Shown one piece after another: positions 1-11,490 of a stretch of DNA of 64,000 bases; position 1 is the stretch's first letter, and each line of letters begins with the position of its first letter. The position numbers and the translations under genes were made by a program. The stretch is from positions 1 to 64,000 of the forward strand of contig JAWQEG010002499.1 in the NCBI GenBank assembly GCA_033782935.1. The letters run 5' to 3'. The DNA comes from Petrolisthes cinctipes (lineage: Eukaryota > Arthropoda > Malacostraca > Decapoda > Porcellanidae). Below the pieces are notes generated by a model that did not search any database, had not been told where the DNA came from, and was given only the letters and a program-made list of their open reading frames with translations.

Positions 1-360
1 GGAGGGAAGAAGCGAAGAAAGAAGAGCTATAAAAGGGAGAGAGGGAGATAGGAAAAGAGAGGAGGTAAGGAGGGAGAGGAGGATAGGAGGAAAAGAGAGG
101 AGGTAAGAAGGGAGAGATAGAGAGAGGAAAAGAGAGGCGGTAAGAAGGGAGAGAAGGATAGGAGGAAAAGAGAGGAGGTAAGAAGAGAGAGAGAGGGATA
201 GGAGGAAAACAGAGGAGGTAAGGAGGATAGGAGGGAAAGAGAGAAGGTAAGGAGGTAAGAAGGAAGAGGAGGTAAGAAGAGAGAGAGAGGGATAGGAAGA
301 AAAGAGAGGTAAGGAGGATAGGAGGAAAAGAAAAGAAGGTAAGGAGGTAAGGAGGGAGGT
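1..360. repeat. Purine-rich degenerate minisatellite
   Basis: The plus strand is almost purely A and G. It repeats a loose unit built from GGATAGGAGGAAAAGAG and GAGGTAAGAAGGGAG in varying order. The long minus-strand open frame across it is a Ser/Leu/Pro-rich translation of the repeat and is not a gene. Confidence 0.85.
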
Positions 361-419
361 ATACAGGAAGGAAGGGGTGGAGGAAAAACTGGCTGTAAGT
401 GATCCCTGGTTGCATTGAT

Positions 420-421
<2 letters not shown>

Positions 422-475
<54 letters not shown>

Positions 476-499
476 ACTGATTCACTGTGAGGTGTGTGT

Positions 500-550
<51 letters not shown>

Positions 551-587
551 GGTAGGTAGGTGTATCTATGGCGTAGGCAGTATATAG

Positions 588-628
<41 letters not shown>
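422..628. repeat. (CT)n followed by two (GT)n microsatellites
   Basis: A pure CT run covers about 422-472. GT runs follow at about 493-548 and 589-628, separated by a short GGTAGGTAGG-containing spacer. From 629 to 829 the sequence is GGTAGGTA-rich with no gene visible. Confidence 0.9.
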
Positions 629-630
<2 letters not shown>

Positions 631-828
631 TTGGTAGGTAAACTGGTTAGTGGAATGCCATGGTAGGCTAAGCAGATATACAGTAGGTAGGTAGGTAAGT
701 AGTCAGCCAATTGAGTAGGTAGGCAAGAAGGAAGGTTGGTGAGAAGTGAGTAGGAAGGTATAGACGAGAGAGTAGGCAAAGTGGAGGGTAGGTTCTTAGG
801 TCTTAGGTGGGTATACATTATTCTAGTG

Positions 829-1094
<266 letters not shown>

Positions 1095-1097
<3 letters not shown>

Positions 1098-1723
1098 TCA
1101 GTCGATATGTGAAAAATTCATTGAGGTCACACACTCCCTCTCTTCCTGCATGTTCTCTCTGTCACTCTCTCTACTTTTCTCTTCATTCTGCAACTATAGT
1201 CTCTCCCTTTCTCTTTCTTATTTATGTATATATCTCCTGTCTTCCTCCCACTCTCTACTCTCATTCCCTTTCCTCTTTCTTCCCTCCCACTTCCTTCCTT
1301 CCTTCTCTTCCCACTTCCTTTCATTGACTCTTCTCTCCAGCTTTATCCTCCTCTACTGTTCACCATTTCTCCTCTTTCTTCCAACCTCCTTCCCCTTTGC
1401 CTCCTCTTCCAACCTCTTTATCAGACTCTCCCTATTATTTTCTACTTTCCCTCGTTGTTATCAAAATTTCCCCTCGACTTCTTCTTTCGCTGTTTTCTCC
1501 ACCCTAATCCCTCTCCCTCCCCACGCACACTCACCCGTAACTCCAGCAATCCCTACTTGCTTTCCTTCCTCATTCCCATTCTTCCTTCGTGCTGCCTATC
1601 CTCTCCCTATTCGTTCTGGCTCCAGTATTGATCATTTGTCTCTTGTTTCATCCTTCCTATTCTCTCCTCCCCACCCCTCCATTTTTTTTTTTTTTTTTTT
1701 TTATAATTATCTGCTATGTCTCT
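1095..1723. other. Pyrimidine-rich stretch, no gene seen
   Basis: The plus strand is CT-rich (TTCCTTCC, CTCTCCCTTT) and ends in a run of about 22 T at 1681-1702. Open frames here are Ser/Leu/Phe/Pro-rich compositional artefacts. It may be part of an intron upstream of the candidate exon at 2022. Confidence 0.6.
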
Positions 1724-1724
1724 C

Positions 1725-1756
<32 letters not shown>

Positions 1757-1883
1757 TGTATAATGAATAGGTGTGTGTGTGTGTGTGTGTATAATGAATA
1801 GGTGTGTGTGTGTGTGTGTGTATAATGAATAGGTGTGTGTGCGCGTGTGTACTGAATAGGTGTGTGTGTGTGTGTATACTGAA

Positions 1884-1917
<34 letters not shown>

Positions 1918-1956
1918 GAAAATGAATAGGTGTGTGTGTGTGTGTGTGTGTGTACT
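1724..1956. repeat. GT repeat punctuated by ATAATGAATAGG / ACTGAATAGG
   Basis: Six to seven GT blocks are each separated by a 10-12 base spacer containing GAATAGG. This makes a higher-order tandem repeat with a unit of roughly 30-40 bases. Confidence 0.85.
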
Positions 1957-2021
1957 GGTATGGTTAATTTATAAGCGTGGGTATTACATCGTACTGACCT
2001 TTGCCTTTTCTCTTGTTGCAG

Positions 2022-2059
2022 GTGAGGTGAACAAGGACCCCCCGGTGGTGACGTTGTAA
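2022..2059 (+). CDS. Possible terminal coding exon of an upstream gene
   Basis: A textbook acceptor (pyrimidine-rich CCTTTTCTCTTGTTGCAG) ends at 2021. It is followed by an open frame in phase 2 reading EVNKDPPVVTL and then TAA at 2057-2059. The composition differs sharply from the surrounding simple repeats. Only 11 complete residues remain, so I cannot name the protein; upstream exons would lie before the window. The C-terminal V-V-T-L could be a class II PDZ ligand (hydrophobic at 0 and -2), but that is speculation from four residues. A chance acceptor next to a short open frame is the main alternative. Confidence 0.35.
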
Positions 2060-3801
2060 TGGAGGGTGCATGGGTTAGGTGGGTGTTCATCCATCTCCCT
2101 CCTCCCCAAGATTACTCAGTCAGTCTCACCCTCTTTTTGTCCCTAATGAAAGAGATAACTGCTACTCTCAAGCTTTCATTATATACTGTATACAACTAGT
2201 CAACTCTGGAGCACTCTATCTTCATCTATCTTTTCTCTTCACTATGACTTGGGTCTTCTTCAAACGCAATGTGTCTAGGCATCTCGAATTAGATTAGACA
2301 TATTATTGGATCTCTCCCTCTTAATTTTAACGTGAAGGACATTAAGGTTATTTCTAACCCTTTGTAAACTTACCCTCCTCAGTATAGAAAAGTTTTATTG
2401 GAACTTTTGGGTCGTCACAATTTCTGGTTTGAAAGATAATATTTATGCATTACAACAACTCCAGTTTTATTTATTTATTTTTTTTATTTAAGGTGAATTT
2501 CAAAATATTCACTGATTCGTTGGCCAATATTGGTTTTCATCTAACCACCTGTCAGTCATTGTGTGATGAGTTTTCAGTGTTTGCTGTTTGTTACAAAATA
2601 ACTCATGTCCTGTATATATGGTACCGTATCTTATCAGTTGACGATAGTTCAGTAGTGTCGTGTTGCTTCTGCCTCCACTCTTGTTCATGTTTATTCTTGG
2701 TTACCTGGGATGTGTAGATGTAGAAATGTGCTCTTGTCTGAGGTGTTAGTAGTTCTTTATCTTAGTCAAGCCATGAAATACTTGAAATGTACCGATATTT
2801 TCATATCCTAAAAGAAATATGTTGAGTAACTTAGGTATAAGGGAGAATACGATGGGGGAAGGGCAGTGCTGTTCTTAATTTTTTTCAAGTGTGGATCGAC
2901 AGTACGTATTTAGTGTGTTTATATCTCTTGGTGAAGGACCTATAGGCCAATATATGGTGTATCTACAATTCTTTTTCATTCTTGTTGATCTGAAGGTCTT
3001 GGTGATGTATGGTGAGTAGGAAGGTCACTCCTCTTATTCCAACAGGGTAGCCTTGTTGAGGTCGGGGTCCAATAGTTCCTCTTGTCCTCTGTCTAGAGGT
3101 CGTAGAGGCTCCCCCCCTCTCCCCCCCCCCCCCTCATCAAAATAATGTCTCTCGACGGTGATAGTATTGATGAGAATAACAGTTTGTTGATGAATTAGAG
3201 GCTGCCGATTCCGGTTCCAAAACACAGAACAGACAGTCTAAAGTATTGTGGTTTTAGGAAGCTGGATAGTATAGAAGAAGGAGTATATATCCTTTAATCT
3301 GTTGACTAAAATATAAACAATCAGTCAACCAAGAGATGTTAAGTACCGGTGAACCTTCCAACATCAGAGTTTACATCATTCTAATTTTGTGTGTACTAAA
3401 GATATTAATTTTGTTAAAGAATGCAAGACTGACAGAACCACACATGTGTTGTTTTGTATGTAATAATCGTTATCGGTCGTGTATAGTGAAAGATAAGTAG
3501 TATAGGGTAGTGTTATCAGTGAGTGTGGATAGGGTGTGGGAGTTGTGGTAGTGTTGGTGGTGGTGGTGAGTGCTAGTCTTATCACCACACCCATACACCT
3601 TATCTCAACAGTTGTATGGGGGGGAGAGGAAGGCTTGTGATGGATGAGAGTGAGTTGAGTTGGAGGCCACAGTGATGTTGATAGTGACTCTTAGTTAATA
3701 AATGATATACACAAGGTTGATTATATCTTACTTTGTTATACACAACTTCACGAGGTTTGTTGTTGTCTGGTTCATTCTGCTATGAGGAGCTTAACTAAAA
3801 C
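2060..3801 (+). other. Candidate 3' UTR and unique AT-rich sequence
   Basis: Ordinary AT-rich sequence without simple repeats or convincing open frames, apart from a C-run near 3115-3133. If the exon at 2022-2059 is real, this would hold its 3' UTR; an AATAAA lies at 3697-3702. Nothing else is recognisable. Confidence 0.3.
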
Positions 3802-3948
3802 AACCCTGTGATCGTGTATAAAATTTGGAGGCTTCTGATTCACCTGACTATGCCACGAAACACGCTCCTTCCCTATAGGTAGTGTTTCATGGCATTATTT
3901 GAAGGACTCATTTTCCTCCAATTTTCTGACGGCATCACAGGGTCCCTT
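3802..3948 (+). mobile_element. Family A palindromic MITE, copy 1
   Basis: Matches the family A pattern: ACCCTGTGATCGTGTAT at the left, GCCACGAAACA then GTTTCATGGCA forming an inner hairpin, and ATCACAGGGTCCC at the right. The flanks lack a clean TTAA (TTAA lies at 3791-3794 and ATTAA follows on the right), so this copy is degraded. Confidence 0.8.
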
Positions 3949-5133
3949 TGATTAAGCCTATGTGAACTTACAACATGTTATTTATATTGTCTGTCGTCCA
4001 AGGGTTGTAGCCCAGCACCAGTATGTTGACCTCAATAATTATGGAAACAATAGAAATACACTCCATCGACCTGGTTCATAGAGGTCATGTATAAAGCCCA
4101 CTGAGGTTGAAGGAGGGCGATACCTCTCTTCACTTGGTTTGCGTGAGTTGACCATTATCGAACTCGACCCAGTTTGACGGCAAGCCATTACGGTACCATT
4201 GCATTGAGAGAGCATTCTGTTGTTACATATTCTTACAAACAGTGATATACAACGGTTCCCCAATTCTTAATAATATTGGGGTATTAATGTGTCTCATGAC
4301 ATATTACTGTTAAATATAAATAACACACTTGGCCATATGACAAGAGCAGATGGGACGTATTATATTCTCTGCTCTCCTCTTGTCAATAGAACATGTACTT
4401 AACCCTGCTACTCTGTATGTTTGTATGTATGTAATAAACCCTGCCTCTCTGTATGTTTGTATGTATGTATGTATGTACTTAACCCTGCTGCTCTGTATGT
4501 ATGTATGTAGGTCCAATACCCGAGGTGCAGTCTTGTTGCCAGGTGCCAGAATCTTACCTGGTGACCGGCATCTAACATTCACGACTGCCACCACAACAAT
4601 GCACTCAACAACAACATCATTATGAAGAATCTTTTATAGTACATAATTATATTGAAAGTCGAAAGTAGTGATAATATGCAATAGACAGGGTGTTCCTTGT
4701 TAGACAGTTCCCTCCTTAATTATGATAATATATTTGGACCATTCAAGGACATTTCATAAGGAAGCGTAAAATACACTACTACTGATGTGTGAACTACTCT
4801 GTTATTATTAAGGAAGATATATGTTCATTCATGTCAATCCATATATACCAGTATTTATCCATGCAATTGCAAACCCTTCGCATAATTAAGCAACACTAAA
4901 ATTACATTATAAGTATTATTCTGTACAAGGTGAAGTTAGTATGTAGCACAGAGAGAATGGCAACCTAATAATTAACGGATGTGTGTCACTGGAAAATTAT
5001 AATGTGTTCTACTTAATACCTTTGAAATTATATTGGCTATTGTTAGTTTTACTATTCATCAGGCTCTTCATAGTTTCTCTACAGGTGTTCTTAATTCACA
5101 ACAGGTGTTAATAGCATTACATGTGTTAGGGCC

Positions 5134-5182
<49 letters not shown>

Positions 5183-6519
5183 TTACAGTTTCAGTTTCGT
5201 CTGGCAAAGAAAGGCAAAAGATGTTCTATTATTTTAGTATTTAGCCTACTGGGACTTCTTTTGCTTCAGTGTAATTTTTCCATATATAAATGTAGTGTAA
5301 ATATACTCGTAACATTCATCGCGTTCAGTTCCAATACAGTGGAAAGACTTGGCAGTATGACTTGGCTAGTACACTCGTCCACTTCCCCACTAGGCTATCA
5401 TCTGCTCAATATTGTTCTTGTGCTGAGTTGGCTATATTGTCGGTGTGACCAGTGTAGTGTTGTGCTCTGCCACGTCATCAATGGGGGAAACCTTATCTCT
5501 TTGCTCTTTCGTATACCGGTGGCTGTTATTTTTTTTATCGCCCCTTAACCCTAACCTGCGTGCTATCTCGGTTGCTCTATACAAGAGAAGTCACATGTGA
5601 CATGAACTTTGTTGGTCTTGCCATGAAACTGATTCTTCAAACCCTGAGGCATGTAAACCTTTCTTATTGGAACATCTCGGATACTAAGTTAATTTGTTAT
5701 TATTCTGTCTAGTTTGGCCATAATTATTTGTGTACAACATGTATCTGCTGCTTTGTAATGAAATACATAGGCTCTACACAGGATGAGAGCTCATTTGACT
5801 ATATTGTTTTGATAGTGACCCTTGGTCTGCCAGGCGTACGATGCTTCCTTCTTTCCTCCCCCTCCTCCCATATCCCTGTGGGTGGGTGGGTACCAGTCCG
5901 CTTAACTCCAAACCGTGTATATTTTTAGCAGATATAGGTTGATCTTCTCCAACATTTGCTGTGTTCATCCGTCTTGTGGTTGTATGTATGTGTACATTGT
6001 CTTGTCCCTTCACTACAGTACATTCACACAATTACATCATACACCATGAACTAGCACACACAAGTTTTGATAGTAACCATAATTTATTTTATTTGTGTAC
6101 AGTAGGAGAAACCTTCATCCGTATTCCATAAAATAAACATTTGTCCATCCAATAATTACCCACCAGTCATTCAAAGACGCTAGCTGTATACCAACATACA
6201 CACACACGTCCTCTACGCGGTGTATCATACCTTCACATCTGTTTTCTTAAGATACTGGGGGTCTCATTCCCCTAGAACAGGAACAGTACCAGACCACCAA
6301 AACCCAAGGCACAATTCACGCGCAATGTTTATTTCAAGTTAATTTAACTGCAATATCGCTGCAACACAGTCTTATATCACATACAGCCACAACACCAAAA
6401 TTCAGCCAGTCACAACCAAACATGTGGCAGTTTCTCTCTGAAGGAAAATCGGCCAGTGTAGGGTATAGGATAAAATATCATATCCTAAACTGTCAGGAAA
6501 ATTGTAGTAGCTCTCAACC

Positions 6520-6564
<45 letters not shown>

Positions 6565-6868
6565 AAAAAGGCCAATATATAAAATTGTGGATTCACCAAA
6601 ATTAGTGGATATTGTCTCTCGCCTATTGTCTATTTGTCGGTTTAGACAACAGAAAACGCATCGTTCAGTTTCATCGTGAAAATGTTCCACGTAGCAGGCA
6701 GGTAGACAGGTACTGTACACTTTAGAGTTTATTAGAACTTTTGAGGTATTCTAGTGGTGTATTCGATGAGATTGGTGGTAGCTGCCTCATCACACACACG
6801 CACACACACACATGTATTGGTAGCTCTGTACAGTAGCAGGCCAAGGTTATTATAGCCTAGTTTGGAGA

Positions 6869-6904
<36 letters not shown>

Positions 6905-7104
6905 AAACAATGGCTGTATTTGTCCCTGTCGTTTTCAACTGCTAATCGTCACAGATGTCAGAATGGTGGTTGGCGTGAGGAGTGCACCGACATAATTATT
7001 ATACTGGTATCGTTAGTACAGACCCTAGATTATTTTATTCGCCATGCTGTGATCCTATTCGTAGCGATCACTGTTACAGACGGTGTGTGAAGACGTGGCA
7101 TAAT
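3949..7104. other. Gene-free stretch with short simple repeats
   Basis: No convincing exon seen. It contains a short CTCTGTATGTTTGTATGTA tandem (about 4408-4510), (AG)n at 5139-5179, (AT)n(AG)n at 6522-6563 and (CA)n near 6793-6811 and 6875-6902. The largest open frame (5033-5548) is mostly translated GAGA repeat and unremarkable sequence. Confidence 0.6.
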
Positions 7105-7242
7105 GGGTCATATTCAAGAACATTTGTGGTGCATACGATAATGTGCAAACGCGGTACGATGTCTCCATAGATACAACACCGAGCCATCGTACCAGCACCA
7201 CACCATCGTCAATACAATGAATGATGTTTTTGCATACGGCCC
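7105..7242. mobile_element. Family D inverted-repeat MITE, copy 1
   Basis: The ends are complementary: GGGTCATATTCAAGAACATT at the left and a right end reading TGCATACGGCCC. Inner arms carry GTACGATG and CATCGTAC. Two similar elements occur at 28901 and 36911, which shows it is a dispersed family of about 135-140 bp. Confidence 0.65.
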
Positions 7243-7776
7243 AGTGTATCGTGTTGTTGTTTGTGACTAAGGGTGCATGGTTGATAATATTGTTATGTCC
7301 TGTACATTATAATATTATAAGGTGTACCGTACTTGAGGGGAATTGATATATATATATTTGCTCAGCGTTATTTCTTGTACACCCCATTGTAGCTCACGAA
7401 ACCTTCCTCGCTCACAACTGTTACTGTGTGTGCGTGTGTGTGTGTGTGTAGACTGAGGTGCTGGTAACTTGCCAGGTCGTATAGGTATTTTTAACACGGC
7501 TGCATATCTTTGTGTGTGTGTGTATGTGTGTATATGTGTAAAACCTTTCACTATAATGTAATGTATGAATACGAATACATATTAAATATTGTATATAAGA
7601 TTATGTATATGTATGTATAACTTGTGTATCTTATGGGCGTATGAGCATTGAGGCCTATGTGTTCGTGAGTAGGCCTATGCATGTGAGTGAATATATAAAG
7701 CTTATACAGGAGAAAACCTCTGCTAACCTGAACAACAAAAGAGCTCACTGTCTATGTAATACTTCTAGTAAGCCTT

Positions 7777-7780
<4 letters not shown>

Positions 7781-7831
<51 letters not shown>
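7781..7831. repeat. (GT)n microsatellite
   Basis: About 25 uninterrupted GT units, ending in TATATAG. Confidence 0.95.
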
Positions 7832-7836
<5 letters not shown>

Positions 7837-7943
7837 GTGAAAGACGAGTTGAACCAATTGCAGATGTTGCTTCACCTCTATATCTAAAGTTTATATATAA
7901 CGATGAATTTAACTATCTATCTCTGTCGGCCTCACTGTCTTAA

Positions 7944-8102
7944 AGGGGGCAGTACAGTGTTGGTAAATGTGGAGCAAATGATTCCCATATAAACTATCCC
8001 AGGCAACAGGCCACCATTATTTTAGTTATCTGGTCTTGTTTCCTGACGTACTTTAGAAGAATCGAGGCGCTCTACTCTACCAAAAATATACTACCTAACC
8101 CC
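7944..8102 (+). mobile_element. Family B palindromic MITE, copy 1
   Basis: Bounded by TTAA at 7940-7943 and TTAA at 8103-8106. The left arm has AGTGTTGGTAAATGTGGAGC; the right arm has the rough complement ending in ACCAAAAATATACTACC. The right TTAA is also the left TTAA of the next element. Confidence 0.82.
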
Positions 8103-8106
8103 TTAA

Positions 8107-8267
8107 GGGAGGAATCTCTTGGTGGTAAAATGGAGGACTACTGATTCCTCCAAACTATGCCAGGAAACAGACGCCCTCAGTGTTACTAATATGGGATCTG
8201 TTTCGTGGCATAAATTGGAGGAATCACTAGCCCATCACTTTTACCACACAATAGATTCCTTCCTCCT
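8107..8267 (+). mobile_element. Family C palindromic MITE, copy 1
   Basis: Bounded by TTAA at 8103-8106 and 8268-8271. The left arm carries GATTCCTCCAAACTATGCC and AGGAAACAGACGCC; the right arm carries the complementary TGTTTCGTGGCAT and GGAGGAATCA. It abuts family B copy 1 through a single shared TTAA. Confidence 0.8.
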
Positions 8268-8421
8268 TTAATAGCCCTTTTAGTGTTTCCTATATAGCTC
8301 TACTCAGCCAACGCTTTCCTGGGACCATCTTTTATTTTTTTTCCTACATCAGGCCAACTCGCCATCTGAAACAACCTCAGGAATATCACACATTAAATCA
8401 CACAGTTACATATGAAGGAGT

Positions 8422-8474
<53 letters not shown>

Positions 8475-8508
8475 CATAGCTGTAGTTTCCTTTTCATTAC
8501 ACACACAA

Positions 8509-8594
<86 letters not shown>

Positions 8595-8632
8595 CATAGC
8601 TGTAGTCTCCTATTCTTTACAGAGAGAGAGAA
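8422..8632. repeat. Duplicated (GA)n microsatellite with shared flank
   Basis: Two long GA runs (about 8424-8471 and 8513-8591) are each followed by the same sequence, ATTTCATAGCTGTAGT and then a TCCT, before diverging. This indicates a local duplication of repeat plus flank. Confidence 0.88.
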
Positions 8633-8815
8633 AGAGAGTGAAATTATGAATCGGTATAGTGAGGAAGAGGAAGTGTATTGTTGTGTGAAAATAAACACGA
8701 CACCTGGAGGTCTGTGTGAATATCCTGCCATTCTCACTATACCGGTAGTTATGTTATCCATTCTGTAGGTATTGTAGCTATGTTGTGTGGGGTCGCCTGC
8801 ACTGGGTAGGCTTAA

Positions 8816-8973
8816 GGGGGAAGTAATGTGTTGGTAAATCAGGAACAACTGAATCCTCCAAGCTATTCCAAGCAACAGAACATGCACCATTATTTTCACT
8901 CTTCTGGTTCTGTTTCCTAGGTATACTTTGGAGGAATCAAGGCACTCCAATGTACCAAAAAAGAATTACCACT
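8816..8973 (+). mobile_element. Family B palindromic MITE, copy 2
   Basis: Bounded by TTAA at 8812-8815 and 8974-8977. Arms read GGGGGAAGTAATGTGTTGG on the left and TGTACCAAAAAAGAATTACC on the right, with GAATCCTCCAAGCTATTCC and its partner TACTTTGGAGGAATC inside. Confidence 0.87.
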
Positions 8974-8977
8974 TTAA

Positions 8978-10327
8978 AAAGGAAGAGGATTTAAGGGTGG
9001 GGAATGATGGAGAAGAGGTGTGTATTTATTTATATGATAGATTGCATGCGCTCGGTGGTTAAACATGAGTTTACAAGGATATAAGAGGAAATTACAAATA
9101 GGCAAAAGGAAAGGTTGATTATAATGGGAATGATATAACAGTGTAGAGAAGGGAATGATGTATGAGGAAGAACACATGAGGAAGAATAGATGATTTATAT
9201 ATAGAGAGAGAAGATAAAGAAGAACAGAGGAAAAGAACTGCTGAATGAATGATGCATTTACAGAACGTATCAAAGTGACAAGTATAAGAATAGTAAGGGC
9301 CAAGATGGCATGGGAAGGTAGGGGACGGAAGGGAAGAGTTGCATGCTTGATGCAGGTAAAGAGAAGAGGGTTAGGAGGGGAGAGGGAGTGAGGGAGGAAG
9401 GGACAGGAGTGGGGGAGTCAGTCAGCGTGCTTGTGCCTGTGTCTGCGCGCCAGTCTGTCTGCTTGCATGAATGGAACGTGTAGGGGGAGAGGGAGTAAAG
9501 GATAGGGGGGACAGGAGTAGCGGACCAGGCTATGGACGGGAGAGGGAGGGAGGGGGGACAAGAGTAGATAGCCAGACGGGGGGAGAGGCAGGCCTTGGAA
9601 TGGTTGAGGGAGGGAGGAGGGAAGAGGGAGGGGGACTGCACCAGGGAGTCAGTCAGTGGGCGGAGGAGGAAGCGATCCAGGGAGGGGAAGGTGAGGGCCA
9701 GTCTGGGAGGAAGAGTGCCAGCAACGGAGGGAGGGAGGGAGGGAGAGTACCAGGCGAGGGAGAGAGGAAGGGAGGGTGTGCTTGTTGCTAACATAGAGTA
9801 TTGCCTGCCTGCCTGCTGCCTGCGTGCTTGTTCTTCACACATGCTCTGCGCAGCTCCTCCCAGTTTGCTTCACTCACTGTGGCGTTTTCATTCGGGATTT
9901 CACCCTGCATGAGAGGAGGAGGAGGAGGTGGCGGAGGAGTGGTGGTGACTGCATGTGTTCCACTTTCTTTTTAATCAAACTTGTCACATACGATGTATAT
10001 AACACTATTTTTTATGAGTAGACATTCCCATTACCTTTATACAAACAGGACAGTATGTGCAGCATACTGCTGTATAATTTTAGGACCACTGTAATTCACG
10101 ATGTGTTTATAGTCTTCAAAAAACAAAAGAAGTACAAATAATCGTACCACATTTCCTTGTAACTACCTTGGAAACAGTACAAAGGACGCTAATGGTAAAA
10201 ACAAATCTTTTCCTGTATCAAGGGCAACTTGATTTATAACCTTTGTTTTTGTAAAGGTCTAGGTGTTAGTTAGAATTTTATATATCGATAATGAGATATA
10301 TGGGAATTTTAAAACAAATATCCTTAA
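8978..10327. other. Gene-free stretch with G-rich tract
   Basis: The interval 9340-9790 is strongly G-rich on the plus strand (GGGAGGGAGGGAGGG at about 9729-9745), which explains the large Gly/Arg and Pro/Ser/Leu open frames on both strands. The G-runs could form a quadruplex. No exon is recognisable. Confidence 0.6.
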
Positions 10328-10481
10328 AGACCCTGCCTGTGATCGTGTATGAGAATTGGAGGCTTCTGATTCCTTCTGACTATGCCATGAAACAAGCTCC
10401 TTCCATATACGTGTGTGTGTTTCGTGGCAGTATTTGAAGGATTCGTTTACCTCCAATTTTCTGACTACATCACAGGATCCC
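10328..10481 (+). mobile_element. Family A palindromic MITE, copy 2
   Basis: TTAA at 10324-10327 and 10482-10485 bound a palindrome starting AGACCCTG and ending CACAGGATCCC. The inner hairpin pairs GCCATGAAACA with GTTTCGTGGCA. Confidence 0.9.
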
Positions 10482-10620
10482 TTAATATTGTTGTTGGTCC
10501 GTTGTAGGAGTGTCCTTTGTTTATATCGCCTTTAGGATGGAAGGAATCTGGGGAATTTGATGTCGGTCGCCGCCTAGACTGGTCCCGGTAGTTGTCGGAT
10601 ACCACCAACCTACTTGTTAA

Positions 10621-10769
10621 GGAACCCTGTGATGTAGACGTAGGAACATTGGAGTTACAGGAGTCCTTCACATATTGCCACGAAACACCACCTATTTGGA
10701 AGGAGCTTGTTTCGTGGCATGGTCAGGAGGAATCAAAAGCCTCCAGTTTTTATACACGATCACAGGGTC
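10621..10769 (-). mobile_element. Family A palindromic MITE, copy 3 (inverted)
   Basis: TTAA at 10617-10620 and 10770-10773. It starts GGAACCCTGTGATGTAG and ends CACGATCACAGGGTC, so it lies opposite to copy 2. The right TTAA is shared with the adjacent family C element. Confidence 0.9.
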
Positions 10770-10773
10770 TTAA

Positions 10774-10929
10774 AGGGGAGACTCTTTTTGGTAAATTGGA
10801 AGGTCTTTGATTCATCCAAACTATGCCTCAAAACATATCCCCCGTTAGTACCATTGAAGGCGTCTGTTTTTTTGTATAGAAAGGAGAAATCGGTAGCCTT
10901 CCAAGTTACCAACAAGAAAATATCTCCTT
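10774..10929 (+). mobile_element. Family C palindromic MITE, copy 2
   Basis: Starts AGGGGAGACTC directly after the TTAA shared with family A copy 3 and ends near ACCAACAAGAAAATATCTCC, followed by TTATAA. It has the family C interior: GATTCATCCAAACTATGCC, then TAGTACCATTGAAGGCGTCTG. Confidence 0.8.
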
Positions 10930-11105
10930 ATAACCACTCAACTCATTGGATTAATTTTCGTGCTTGATTATAAATAGAAGTGTGTCGGGCAAATCGTCTT
11001 GAAATTTTTTTTTTTCTGTATGACAAAAACCCTATATATCACTACCGGTACTAAAATATTACTACAACTGATTTGTGGTTGCTGTACTGAAGAGAATGGC
11101 ACTCC

Positions 11106-11113
11106 TGACGTCA
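11106..11113. promoter_or_regulatory. Perfect CRE-type bZIP site
   Basis: TGACGTCA, the full palindromic CRE, lies about 1.7 kb upstream of the poly-Q start exon. Two more copies lie at 17008-17015 and 20262-20269. About one is expected by chance in a window this long, so function is unproven. Confidence 0.25.
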
Positions 11114-11480
11114 TAGTAATCGTCTGCTGAGTCGAATTTGTATTGTGCATTGCCGTTTAGGAAGTGGCCTAATATGAAGAAGCTTATGGATTGGAAAGAT
11201 CGCGTGAGAAAAAATTAAGAACAAATTACTTCCAAGAACGATGACATGGTTTTGGTAGGTATTGGTGAGCCGTACAGTAACCAACGCGGAGAAAAGACAA
11301 AGAATGACAAGGGCGAATAAGAAGGACAACAGCGCAGGAAACTGAATTACTTTGGGAATGAGAGAAAGAGAAGGGATAAAATAGAGGCAAGGCAGTAGTA
11401 GTGAGCCACCAAGTTCTCCTCCCTCCCTCCCTCGTCCTCTCCCTCCCTCCCTCATCCTCTCCCAGGACGCACATGTTTCT

Positions 11481-11490
11481 ATTACGTAAG
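11481..11490. promoter_or_regulatory. D-box-like site (TTACGTAA)
   Basis: ATTACGTAAG matches nine of ten positions of RTTAYGTAAY, the element bound by PAR-bZIP factors and their antagonist Vrille/NFIL3. It lies about 1.35 kb upstream of the first coding exon, so autoregulation is conceivable. A single site is weak evidence. Confidence 0.25.

Noticed and set aside
9270..9912. Overlapping frames of 105-190 codons on both strands
   Set aside because: G-rich simple sequence with Gly/Arg/Glu or Pro/Ser/Leu composition and no splice signals or known motif.
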